Assembly: GCA_027946365.1 (NCBI GenBank)
Contig: JAPEUQ010000017.1
Span: forward strand, 434,001-498,000
DNA length: 64,000 nucleotides
Origin: Kalmusia sp. IMI 367209
Lineage: Eukaryota > Ascomycota > Dothideomycetes > Pleosporales > Didymosphaeriaceae
Direction: 5' to 3'
This document shows, one piece after another, positions 45,093-56,100 of the stretch. How positions within the stretch are numbered: position 1 is the first letter of the stretch; the number at the start of each line of letters is the position of its first letter. The position numbers were made by a program, and so were the translations under genes. The notes beneath the pieces were generated by a model. That model had not been told where the DNA came from. It saw nothing but the letters and a program-made list of their open reading frames with translations, and ran no database searches.

Positions 45093-48000
45093 CTATGCTA
45101 CCGCGACAAGGAAATTCGTTTCTCCCTCCTTACGCTTCACCTCCGCCCTCCTCACCAGATCATCGCCAACCGCCAACCTCAACCTCTCCGCAGTCGCAGG
45201 GCTATCTAACTTCCACGCGCCCTCGCCCAATCCACCCAGTATATTCTGCCCATTCATCTTCCTCGCTGCCTTGATCGCCTCTCTCATCGCGAAGAACGCT
45301 GTGCAACCTAAGAACAGTGGCGGCTCACCAATGCCCTTGCTACTCTGCACACTGCGCAGATGGTTCCATGACAGGGGCTTGCCCTCGTTGTCGTGTCGGA
45401 GCAAGCTCACGTTGAAGATTTGAGGTATGTCGCTGAAGCCAGGGATCTTGTACGTGCCGGGCCCACGCGTGAAGAGTTCGCCCGTGCGCGTCCAGAGGGT
45501 CTCTTCCATTGTGAACAGGCCTTGACCCTGGATATAGGCACCTTCGATCTGGCCGTAGTCGATGGCGGGATTGATCGAGTTACCGACGTCCTACAACCAT
45601 GTTAGCATGTTCTCAAGACTGAACAATGTCAGGGTTGGGCTCACCATCATCAAATCGGTCCTCAAAACCGTTGAATCCCCGGTCAGCAGATCGACTTCCA
45701 CTTCTGCGCATCCTGCACCTTGTGTGAAGTAGTAGTACATGGGCTTGACCGTGTTGATGTCGTAATTGCCCCATTGGAAGCCGATGCGCGGCATTTTCCA
45801 GAAGCCGTTGGCTGCCAGGTTGACTCGGTCAAGGTAAGCAGCGTGGACAAGCTCCTTGAGCGGCGCATCCTTGCCAAATTTCTCGCGGTATGGCTTCAAG
45901 CGCTCATTGAGCTGATCGCATGCGTTCTTGACAGCCATGCCGTTGAGGTCCGATCCGGATGAGGCAGCCGTGGGGGAAGCGTTCGCGATCTGGTATGTCG
46001 AGCTGTCCTGCGTGAAAATCGCATCGAGTGGTGTACCGAGCTCTTGTGCAGCGATTTGGCACATCTTTGTGTAGAGACCTTGTCCCATCTCGGTTCCACC
46101 GTGGTGCAGCAGCACACTGCCGTCGTGATAAATCTTGATGTAAGCACCAGCTTGATTGAGGTGCAGGGCAGTGGCAAAGCTGAGACCGAACTTGGTCGGG
46201 ACGAGACAAATACCGCGCTTCCTCCAACGATTCCTTTCATTGAAATCTTCGACGGCCTTCTTCCGCTTTTCGTAGTCTGCCGAACGGCGCAGCTGCTCCA
46301 GAAGCAGAGGAACATGCCAGTCCTCGTCAATGTGCTGCAAGAAAGGAGTGTGCTCGCCGATCTTGTAAAGGTTCTTCAAACGCAGCTCGTCAACATCTAT
46401 GCCTAGGCCTTCTGCAATGTTATACATGATGGTCTCGGCAAAGTACATCCCCTGTGGCGCGCCGAACCCACGATACGCTGTATTGCTGTGGGTGTTCGTC
46501 TTGCAAACGTGGCCTCGAAGGAACACGTTGGGACATTCGTACGAGTTGTCGAAATGGGTGAGGCATCGGTCCATGACGGCACCACTCATATCCTGTGAGA
46601 AACCTGCGTTGTCATATACGTCCGCGTCCATGGCAAGCAGCATACCCTCTTTCGACACACCAACCTTCCAGCGCGCCTGTACCGGATGTCTCTGCCCACT
46701 GAGAAGCATATCTTCGTCACGATTGAGCATCAATCGCATTGGCCGCTTCTCTTTCTTGGCTGCAATGGCGAGATAGCAAGCAAATGGCACGCTACGAGAT
46801 TCTTTCCCTCCGAAACCTCCGCCCATGCGCTTCACTCGTGCATTGATGCGATTACTTGGTACGCCTGTGACGGCTGAGACAAACTCTTGTGTCTCCATGG
46901 TGTTCTGAGTTGAAGACCACACCTCCATGCAACCGTCTTCGCCAGATGGTATAACAAGTGCCGCATTAGTTTCAAGGTAAAAATGCTCTTGTCCACCCAT
47001 TCTTGTCCGGCCTTCAAATACCCTATCGCACTGAGCAAAAGCTTCGTCCATCTTGTCTTGAAGTGCGAGACCCTTCTTCAAAGACTTGCCGTGTGCAAAG
47101 AAGCTCTCAGCTTCGATAGCCTCGTCAATAGTCAGTATAGTAGGCAAGGGCTCGTAATCCACCTTTACAGCTTTCGCAGCAGCTTGCGCCTGGAGCGCAG
47201 TCTCCGCATAAACCATGCCGATGACCTGGCCATGATGTCGCACTTCTCCATCGGCGAAGAAGGGTTCGTCTTTCTTGATGGATCCCCAGATATTCGCCTC
47301 CTTAGGGAGGCAGTCCTTGTCGATGTACCCAACTACACCGGGCATGGCTAATGCAGGCTCCCAGTCTACGTTAAGGAGCTTTGCATGGGCTTTCGAAGAC
47401 AATACTAAGCCACCGAAAAGCTCACGCTCGAAACGCGGCATGTCGTCAATGTACTCTGCTTCGCCAGTGCACTGCTTGAGAGCGGACAGGTGCGCGATTT
47501 GCTTCCCGACTACTCGCTGTTCATATGGGTTTACATCGTCTCGCGAGCCGGTCGAAATGACACGATGAATTTCGTCAATGACCTCTCCGTCGACCTCACC
47601 GAATCCAAACTCCGCAGCAGACTCGTGCCAGAAGCGGAAGAAGAGCGACAAGGTTAGGGTTTTGCGGTAATCAGCCATTCCACCCGGAACGCCATAGGGG
47701 AGGTCGTAGTCTTCGAGGAGGGCAGCCAGGGCAATATCCAGGGTTTCCGAATGGAACCATCGTCGGCCGTGCAAGGCCTGCTGGGTCTTTACTGACTCTT
47801 TTGTTGTCGGGGCCATGCCACCGTACACGATGGAAACTTCGTCAACATTGTTATCGTCGTCAAGTCTAACTTTGAAAGCAGCCGTCACAATGGCAATATC
47901 ATCGTCCTTCCTCTTGGCTTGTTTGTACGCCTTCAGTACCTCCCTCACACCAGGAGCAGGCAGCGGTATCCGTATACGGCTTAATGCTGCATCAGGGGGC

Positions 48001-49634
48001 AAAGTAGTGGTTCGATATGCAACGAAGAATTTGTTCATGGGTAGATCTATGGTTCCTTGTGACTTATTGACGGCCTCAAGCGTAGCGCCAGCCGCGAGCA
48101 GTACCGGATTTGCATCAGAAATAGGAGACGCAGTGGCGATGTTGCCTGCAAGCGAGGCAACGTTACGAATCTGTCGTCCAGCGAAATACCGAAGCTGCTT
48201 GCGCAAGGCCTCGAGAACCATGGCACGCTTTCCGAGCTTGGCGTAGACCTCTTTGCAAATAGCTTCGAGTTCCGTAAGGGGAGTGTTGGCAGATACTACG
48301 AGTTCTTTGGCTGTTTCGAGCTCGGCGTCTAGAGGCATCTTTGTTTGCCTCAACTCGGGAATATCCGAAACGTAGACAGAGACTGCAAAATCGGAGTTCT
48401 TGAAGCGCACTTCGACTTGCACCTCACTAGCACCACCGACTAGCTTGGCCGACGGATATGCGTCTTTCAATTCTACAAGCTGGTCAAGTTTGGTGGGCCT
48501 GAACCAAATCTTTTTATCGTTGCCATAGCAAAGTGGCTGTGGCTCGTACTTCCACAGCGCAGACGGAAAGATGAGCTCAGTGTCTGGGATGTATTCCTTG
48601 AACTGGATAACGGGAACGCCTTTCTTTGTGCTAGAGATCTCGGTCTCAAGAGAGGTCGATGTCTTGGTCTCTGTGCCCGCGCTTTCTTTCTCCTTACTCT
48701 TCAGTGGCTTCGCATACGTTGCTCCACTGACAGTAAGGTCGGCTTCTGGGTTCTTCGAGGTGTTGACGATTGTAGGGATATGTTCGTTGTCTGGCGAAGG
48801 CGCTGGTTCCGTAGGTGGTGTCGAGGCTTCCGACTTGCTTTCGTTGGAGCTGCTATCAGACGGTGTATCACGACAGCAACCGCCTGGTCGGCCACACGAG
48901 CCTTTTGACGGGCCGCCACAGCCATTTCGCACCAAATCGGCGACCTCCTTCTCTGCCTTCCCATCATCACCATCGGTAACCCCGTTGGTCTCCTCGGTAA
49001 GCTGGCCCTTGAGGTCTTCGACTATGAAAGTCTTGGCTGCGTTCAAGATCGGCTTGTATCCCGTGCATCGACAGAGGTTACCATCGAGATGGCCTTCCAT
49101 CTCAATGTCTCGTTCGCTCAGCGTGAACTTCTTCGTCTCCGGATCATACGCATTCCTGACCATGGCGTACAGGCTCATGACAATTCCAGGTGTGCAGAAT
49201 CCGCATTGACTCCCATGCATCTTCGCGATCCTTTCTTGCAGCGGATGCGGCTTGTCCACACTGCCGATTCCTTCGACAGTGATGACATGCTTGCCGTCGA
49301 CACCGACTAGCGGAAACAAACAGGCATTCACAGCCAAATGTTTGATCCTCCTCTTCTCTGCAGAAGTGTCTGGCACCTGCAGCACGACTGTACACGCTCC
49401 GCAACCTCCCTCGCCACACCCCAGCTTTGTGCCTTTGAGGTTGGATTGGGCACGAATGTAATCCAAAAGCGTCCAGTGCGGATTTGCATTGCTGATGACG
49501 GTCTTCTTTCCATTAACGTAGCAGTTGATGTCGGGCGACGTGTAAGTCGACTGGATAAGCGGTGTGAGTGCTTCAGCGGCAGAGCGGGCGCGTGGCGGAT
49601 TAGCCGCCGTTTTGGGCGGCGTGGGAAGAGCCAT
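45093..49634 (-). CDS. XDH: Xanthine dehydrogenase
   Basis: Two exons (49634-45645, 45590-45093; 54-nt intron), 1495 aa. It oxidises hypoxanthine to xanthine and urate with NAD+ in the cytosol (purine catabolism; HxA in Aspergillus). Two [2Fe-2S] centres: Cys73, 78, 81, 105 in CGEGGCGAC... and Cys144, 147, 188, 190 in CGFCTPG / CRCTGYKP. FAD domain with KLVGGASEVQVEV. Molybdopterin domains with GQEHFYLETNA, RMGGGFGGKE, TAYRGFGAPQG, GGTEMGQGLYTK and the catalytic glutamate in KGIGEPPLFLG. The start (MALPTPPKTA) is the second in-frame ATG, chosen for its position; an ATG seven codons upstream is possible. Between the Fe-S and FAD parts there is an unusually long, disordered linker (about 211-340) with a Cys cluster CGGPSKGSCGRPGGCC. 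Divergent from an old-yellow-enzyme gene. Confidence 0.97.
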
Positions 49635-50067
49635 GATGAATCGAACCCCTTGCACTGCTCACGCTCGATCGTCAACTTGAGTTAGGGACTCCAAGACCTC
49701 AAGTACAGAACGAGAAGGCGACCGAAGGAATTACCAACAGCGACGGCCACGTAGAACCCTTCAAATGCGTGAATGTCAGCATGCGGCTATCCCTGGCTCA
49801 CGAACAGGGGTGATATCATTGGCGCGCTTGCAACGCCCTGCCGCCACGATTCGCCCCGCCGCACCACCCCACTCTTGTCCCTGCAACACCACATGCACAC
49901 CAAGACGCGGGATCCACTTGGACCACGATGAAGCGCCATCCAGAGGGGTGTATACAGAAATGCCCCTTCCCCATTCCTGCCACACCACTCCCGAGCATGG
50001 GATTCAAGCGGGCGTATCACGCAATGGCTTCCGTAGCGCAGGTACAATATAGACCCTTGGCTCGAGA
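49635..50067. promoter_or_regulatory. Divergent promoter between xanthine dehydrogenase and the flavin oxidoreductase
   Basis: 433 bp between outward-facing starts. One GATA core lies near 49812 (GGTGATATCA), the class of site used by AreA-type nitrogen regulators, but single GATA cores are common by chance. Confidence 0.5.
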
Positions 50068-51517
50068 ATGCGTTTTACGTATTTTTCCAGACCCTCTTGC
50101 TCCATCGCTCTTTGTTTACAGTTTTCATCTGTCGCTACACGCCCTAAATTCGCCCTGAGACCGTTCGCCAGCATGCCTAAAGCAGATACCCCACCAGGCT
50201 TCAGGCCGCTCAAAGAGACAGCCTTGTTCTCGCCCTTCAAATTGGGCCCGCTGAACCTCGAACACAGAGTCGTGCAGGCGCCTTTGACGCGTATGCGCTC
50301 TACAAAGGAGAGCGATGGCATCACCGTGCCGAATGACTTGGTAGTCGAATACTACAGCCAGCGAGCGACGAAGGGTGGCCTACAACTGACCGAGGCCACT
50401 GACATCTTCCAATATGTAGGTCTAGATAAATTCCGAAAACATGACCAGCATTAACAAGCCAGGCTGGAAACTACCCCGGCGCGCCAGGATGCTTCACAGA
50501 TTCGCAAGTCGCAGCCTGGAAAAAGGTCACTGACGCCGTCCACGCAAAGGGTGGCTACATCTTCTCCCAGCTCTGGCACACTGGACGCGCCTCGCCGCCG
50601 TCTTTCCGCAACGGCCAGCAGACTGTGAGCGCTAGCAACATCCCCATGACGGGCAAGTGGCTCGATGGCGTAGCCTGCGAGGAGAACCCCCCGCGACCTT
50701 TAACCGTTGACGAGATCCACGACATCACCAAGAAGTGGGGCGTGGCAGCGAAGAGGGCGCGTGAGGCTGGCTTCGACGGCATCGAGATCCACGGTGCGAA
50801 CGGCTACCTTCTAGAGCAATTCCTACACGACAATGTCAACAACAGGACTGACGAGTACGGCGGCTCCGTCGAAAACCGCATTCGATTTCCCATGGAGGTC
50901 ATCAAGGAGTGCTGCAAGGCCATCGGCGCCGACCGCGTTGGCATCCGGTTGACGCCCTACAACTACTTCCAGGACACCAAGGACAGCAACCCTAACGAGC
51001 ACTGGGAATACCTGTGCCAGCAAATCGCCGCTCTTCCCGAAGACGAGCGGCCCGTTTACGTTCACATGTGAGCCCCCAAATGCCATATCTAACCCATCAT
51101 AATCCTAACAAAACTAGGGTCGAGCCCCGCTTCGACGAAGTCCTCGACGAGAAGGCCAAAATGGACGCCCTTTCAACCTACACCAACAACCCCAAAGAAG
51201 GCGTCGAAGCTGAAGCTACAATCGCACCTAAGACCAACAACCTGTCCCGGTTCCGCAATATCCTCGCCAAGAGCAACGTCAAATTCATCGCCGCCGGCAA
51301 CTTCACGCGCGACAACGCCGTGCCCAAGCTGGACGCCGGCGACGCAGACCTCATCATCTTCGGCCGCCACTTCATTGCCAACCCGGACCTGCCCAGGCGG
51401 TTGGCCGAGGGCCTCGAACTCAACCCGTACGACCGCGCGACATTCTACGGCGCGGACCCACCGTCTAAGGGCTATGTGGATTATCCGTTTTACGAGCAGG
51501 CAGCGGCTACTGCGTGA
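50068..51517 (+). CDS. NADH:flavin oxidoreductase, old yellow enzyme family
   Basis: Three exons (50068-50415, 50463-51067, 51118-51517; introns 47 and 50 nt), 450 aa from the first ATG or 415 aa from Met36 (MPKADTPPGF). FMN TIM-barrel signatures: LFSPFKLGPLNLEHRVVQAP, AGNYPGAPGCFTDSQVAAWK, GGYIFSQLWHTGRASPPSF, the His/Asn substrate pair in IEIHGANGYLLEQFL, NRTDEYGGSVENRIRFPMEV, and ADLIIFGRHFIANPDLPRRL at the phosphate-binding end. It reduces activated C=C bonds with NAD(P)H. Close relatives act in ergot-alkaloid, jasmonate-like or xenobiotic reduction, but no cluster is present here, so the substrate is open. The N-terminal 35 residues are Arg/Ser/Phe-rich and could be a mitochondrial presequence. 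Confidence 0.92.
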
Positions 51518-51655
51518 CTGACTGCGCGGATTTAGGTGCGCGTACTTGTGCTTGATTGCATTTTCGGCGCTGGGACGGGTTAAGACTAGCATAGATATCT
51601 AGCCATGTTAGATGGATAGATCGAATCAAATTACAATCCATACTTTACCATGTCA

Positions 51656-52678
51656 TCATTCTACGCTCTGCTCCCTTTCGATCTGGAACCCACCTTCTAC
51701 GTGAAAATTCCCAATCAACCCATAATGATCCGTTACGAAATCCAACGTTTCCTCCTCCTCCAACGCCCTCCTCGCATCATCATCTTCAATCCTCACCCCA
51801 ACACCAATCCTATCCAACCCGGTGACTTCAATATCGCCCCAATACACCTCCTTATCCATCCTCGCCCTCCCCCAGCGCTCCCAGCCTATACTCTGAAACC
51901 CCCACGTGCACCCCGCCTCATCGTCCTCCACGCCCCCCGTCTCCAAGTACGCGTCTTTGAACCCGTTGTTCTGCGGCTCCGTCAAATCCCGGGGCTGATT
52001 CGCATTACAATCGCCAGCAAGCACACTGGCCACGACGCCGCTACTCGTATCCTGGAGATGGAGCGCCAGCCCTTTCCATTGCACGGGCCGCAGGCTTCCG
52101 GTCATTGAGTCGAGGTGGACATTACATAGTCTCAGCAGCCTTTGCTCGGCTTCGCTCCCGTTCAAACGGACGTCGACGAATAGCGCATCCCGCTCGAACT
52201 CGCTCACGAGATGCAGCCTTGTTACGCTTTGTATGCTCAGGCGTCGGTCAACGAGAGTGACTTGTCCGTATTGCGAGGACCAGTGTGCAGACTCTAGATC
52301 CGTCACGTTGAAGCGCGCGCGTACCCATGCTGCTTTTGCAATTTGGGTTAGGTCTTTTGCATCTTTGGGGAATAATTGCGTTTCCATCATCTCTTGTAGG
52401 AAGATGACGACTGCTGAGGAGGACGGTATGGCGGAGATTAAGCGTTCGAGGTGATTTAGTGCAGAGGCCATGCGCGCTTGAGGCTCCGGAGCCATGAAGT
52501 CGATGTTCCATGTTATTAGGGCTAGGGAGGAGAGCGTAGTGGGAGAGGGGTCTGGGGTGATGGTGTGTTGTGTCGAAGATGTCCATGTTTTGTTGTGGAA
52601 GGTGTAGAAGGGTTGTGGTAAAGGGACAAAAGAGAGTTGATTCTTGAGCAAAGCTGGGAGCATTGCTTTCGAAACCAT
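51656..52678 (-). CDS. Endonuclease/exonuclease/phosphatase-family enzyme, TDP2-like
   Basis: Single exon, 340 aa. The four EEP motifs are present: TWNID at 56-60, FLQEMM with the metal-binding Glu96, LAGDCNANQP, and the terminal TDHYGLIGNF with the catalytic Asp-His. NVHLDSMTGSLRPVQ lies between. TWNI plus LQE plus GDxN plus DH(Y/W)G is the pattern of tyrosyl-DNA phosphodiesterase 2, which removes topoisomerase II peptides from 5' DNA ends. Other EEP enzymes (deadenylases, inositol phosphatases) fit less well. No UBA domain is present. It is convergent with the old-yellow-enzyme gene at 138 bp. Confidence 0.82.
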   Translation of the reverse strand: MVSKAMLPALLKNQLSFVPLPQPFYTFHNKTWTSSTQHTITPDPSPTTLSSLALITWNIDFMAPEPQARMASALNHLERLISAIPSSSAVVIFLQEMMETQLFPKDAKDLTQIAKAAWVRARFNVTDLESAHWSSQYGQVTLVDRRLSIQSVTRLHLVSEFERDALFVDVRLNGSEAEQRLLRLCNVHLDSMTGSLRPVQWKGLALHLQDTSSGVVASVLAGDCNANQPRDLTEPQNNGFKDAYLETGGVEDDEAGCTWGFQSIGWERWGRARMDKEVYWGDIEVTGLDRIGVGVRIEDDDARRALEEEETLDFVTDHYGLIGNFHVEGGFQIEREQSVE

Positions 52679-53156
52679 GGTTGTTGGTTTTGGTCGTTGT
52701 TGTGGGGAAGTGAGGTTGCAAAGAGCAGGCTGAAGGCAACAGCCTGGTGAGAGTACAAGGCGAGCTAATGCAGATCTGCACTAGCTGTTTTTCTCATCCT
52801 TGTTATGAGCTCATATCAGTACAGTCCGCCCTTTAGGGCAGTGTTGAGGCCAGAGAAATATCGAGTCATATATATGAATCTCTGATATTGCGAGTGATGA
52901 ATGTTATACGCATCTCTTCTCGCTCTTGATATAATACAGCCTGCTTGCGAAATTTCTATCCTAGCAGGTTAGTCAATCGACACAATCCAGAATCTATCTA
53001 GCAGTACAAAGATTTACCAACAATGAATATGCGATATAGGAGTTCCCAACTGAATGAAAACGCCGTGCTCCAGAATCGTAATGCAATGCTATGCTAAAAG
53101 TACATCTGCGATCAGATCGATCGAACCTCGATTGCCTACTGAAACGAATAACTCGG
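52679..53156. other. Intergenic spacer
   Basis: 478 bp: promoter of the TDP2-like gene and 3' flank of the 1355-aa gene. Nothing else recognised. Confidence 0.55.
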
Positions 53157-56100
53157 CTAGGTCTGCCTATCGTCGTCCCGTTCGACGGAATCGTAAGTAC
53201 TTTTCCTACTAATATGTTGAGTCCTCTTAGGATTGTTCGCATTGGGAAAAGTATTTGGAAACGCGCTCGCAAGCCCGGATCCGCGCAGATGCTGTCTACG
53301 TGTAGCATGGGGCCTGTTCGCTCGAAGTGAGGTGTTGGTCTTATCCATTACGCTCTTCAGGTTTTCGATATCTTTAGGTTCCTGCCCCGATGTTGTCGAA
53401 ATCTCATCGTGTTTGTCTGATACCAGCGCGGATTCTCCAAACGCGAGATGGTAGGGAGAAACTGGTGTGTGGGAAGGAAGGCGCTTCGACTTTGTTTGTG
53501 TCAGTGTCTTGTTGGATCGAGGACGCTCTCTGGCCTCTATTCCCACTATCTTGGTGAGTTTCCTTTTTGCATAACGCCTAGAATATGCCGAACCCAAGGA
53601 AGCATCTGAAATACCTTGTGGACTAGTAAACTCAGATGTTTTGGGTGCTTTGGCATGCTCTGAATCTAGGTCTTCCGCTGTGTGGCCATCCAAGGTCTCC
53701 CGCGCGTTTTGCAGTACACTAGGCCGCAATGCGTCACGTCCATAGATACCTTTTCGAACCTTGCTATGAAGATTTGAACCTTCAATTTCTGTCTGCCGAA
53801 GGCTCTGACCCTTGATTGGGGGCTCAATGTACGAGGGTTGCTGGGCGAAGTCTTCGTCCCGTGGCATAGGCCCAGGAGGCCAATTCTCATCTCCCGCACT
53901 TTCTCGTATGTTAGGCGAAAGGAAGGGTGCTAAAATCTCGAACTCCTTGGCGGCTATCTCTGTTTCACTTTCTGCAATAAGCGAGGCCTTTTGCATTTTG
54001 GTGTGTTGGACCTTAGGGGGCGGCGGCGAGCGAAGTTGTTCTACTTTGATTGGCTGTGAAGTATTGAGTTGTTCGAACACATCAACCCGATTATTGACGC
54101 CAACTTCAAGCGAGCTATTGACTTCGCATGCCGGAGAGGACCCTACCAAATCCGCGCTCTCTACTCCTCTGAAACTCCAGGATTCGAGATTGCTTCTTGC
54201 ATGGATAAGCCTCTGCATCTCTAGCTCAAGTGCTTGGCTCATCAGGGACTGCGAAAGCTCTTTGGCTGTTGTTCTGTTCTCCTGGGCCTGCCGCCTCACG
54301 AGTTCATCCTGACGGTTGTTGAACTCCTGTCGTTGATTCTCTATTTTGATTTCCAGGGGTTTTCCTAGGCCATGAGGCCATTTCTTTTTCTGATTTTCCA
54401 CATACTTGTCGAGCTCATCTTGTTCATGTTGTAGTTTTCTCCACTCCTTTGAAGCGGTGTGGTATCCATTCATTATTCTCTCTGCGTATTGAGACTCGAA
54501 ATTTGCTATCTCTGTTATGGCTTGCTCCAAACGTCTAGAAAGCGACTGAGAATTCATGTCCGAGGCAAAGTTTTGTAGATCCAATAGCCATTTTCGAATT
54601 CGATAGGTCGACAAGTTCTGATTGTGATGTGCATATGCATTGCGTATTTGGAGTAGCGTTCGTAGGGACCCCCGGCGGGATCGAAAGAAATCCAGCAAAT
54701 CACTTCGAGCCTTTTCTGGAAGTACTTCAAGTACAATGGGTTGTTGGTAAATCATTCTTGTGAAGTCTGTAAGATCCAAAGCTTGTGGGCAGTTCCAATT
54801 TTGAGCTTCCATAAGCTTCCTAAAGCCGGACACGTTACAATCTCCATAACGGAATATCACTTGTTTGAAGTCATCCAGAAAGCCTCGGAAAAAGGAATGT
54901 TGGACTTCATATGGGAGACATGGTAAAGCTTGAATAGGCATTGAGCTGGGTAGAGGTGTGGGATCCGAAATTTGGGCGGCAGCACTTAGCACTGGCCTAA
55001 AGTACGGTTCCCCCGCGAGTTGAGAGTTTGGTAGAAACAAGGCTTCGCGTGACCCGTCCAAAGACTGTTCTAGTTTCCTCGGCGTCCAAGCTAGTCGTAT
55101 CTTCAACTTTGTCCAGGTATCTGTACCCCTCCCTCTCATGATTTCTCTTTCCAGCATTTTCAGTGCACGGTGCGTATCTGAAATTTTGGCCTTCAACCGA
55201 TGCAACGCTGCGGCACTTTTGCGATCAAAGATTAACAATCCAGACTTTTCGGCTCGGCTTCTCTGTCGTCGAGCCCTAGATGCAACGATACCATGCTCGT
55301 TCTTCAAGTCACACTTCATTAGTAAGAACGACTGAGCCGCGTGGCGAACATTAGATGAAGGATTTTCAGCAAACCATGAAGACAAGACTTCAATTGTACT
55401 GTGGGCTACATCTCCAGCGGAGCCGATTTGTTTCATCCTTTTGTCATCTTCAACATCCTGTAAGTCGTAATTCAGTTCTTGTATGTCGTCTTCGAGTTCT
55501 TGGGGAGTATGCTTAAGATCTTGCAGGCTCCCCTCAAATGCTTTAATGTTGAGTGCAAGTTCTTGCCGCTTGTCTTCGGCCTGTCTCTGCATTCCAGAAA
55601 TAGAGCCTTTTCGTTGCTCGAAATCAAGGGATAGGATGTCTCTCACTTCTTCCCATGTCCGTGGGCTAGCCTCTTTCAAGACTTCGCCTTGTAGAATCTC
55701 AACAGCCATTTCCTTCGTCGCTATTGCCATTTGATCAGAACGGGGCGCAAACGCCTGCTCTATTCGTTTACTACGCTCTGTATTACCTCGGTTCAGGATC
55801 ACTCCTATCCAACGTTCCTCGGCGTTATATCGCATCACCACCAGATCGGACTCAAAATCGTGAATCATGTCGTGAAGCGTACGGGTAGGGTGTCTCCTGA
55901 ACCATAATTGTAGTGATTCGAGAGCGCGCTGCCTTAGGATTTTGTGGCTGAACTCAGGGCGGTATGGCGCGGTTTCCAGTGCTAGAGAAACCCAGGATGC
56001 GAATTTTCCTTGTTTTACGAAGAACCTGTTTATGACGAGAAATTCAAGCTCATTAACTATAAATCTAGGGTTTCTTGTTCCACCGGCCGGATGGAAACCA

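Noticed and set aside
48571..49209. 212-codon forward open frame
   Set aside because: Antisense of the low-complexity linker of xanthine dehydrogenase; no domain or start context.
49620..49660. tRNA-like GGTTCGATT box
   Set aside because: It lies at the 5' end of xanthine dehydrogenase, with no A box or acceptor stem around it.
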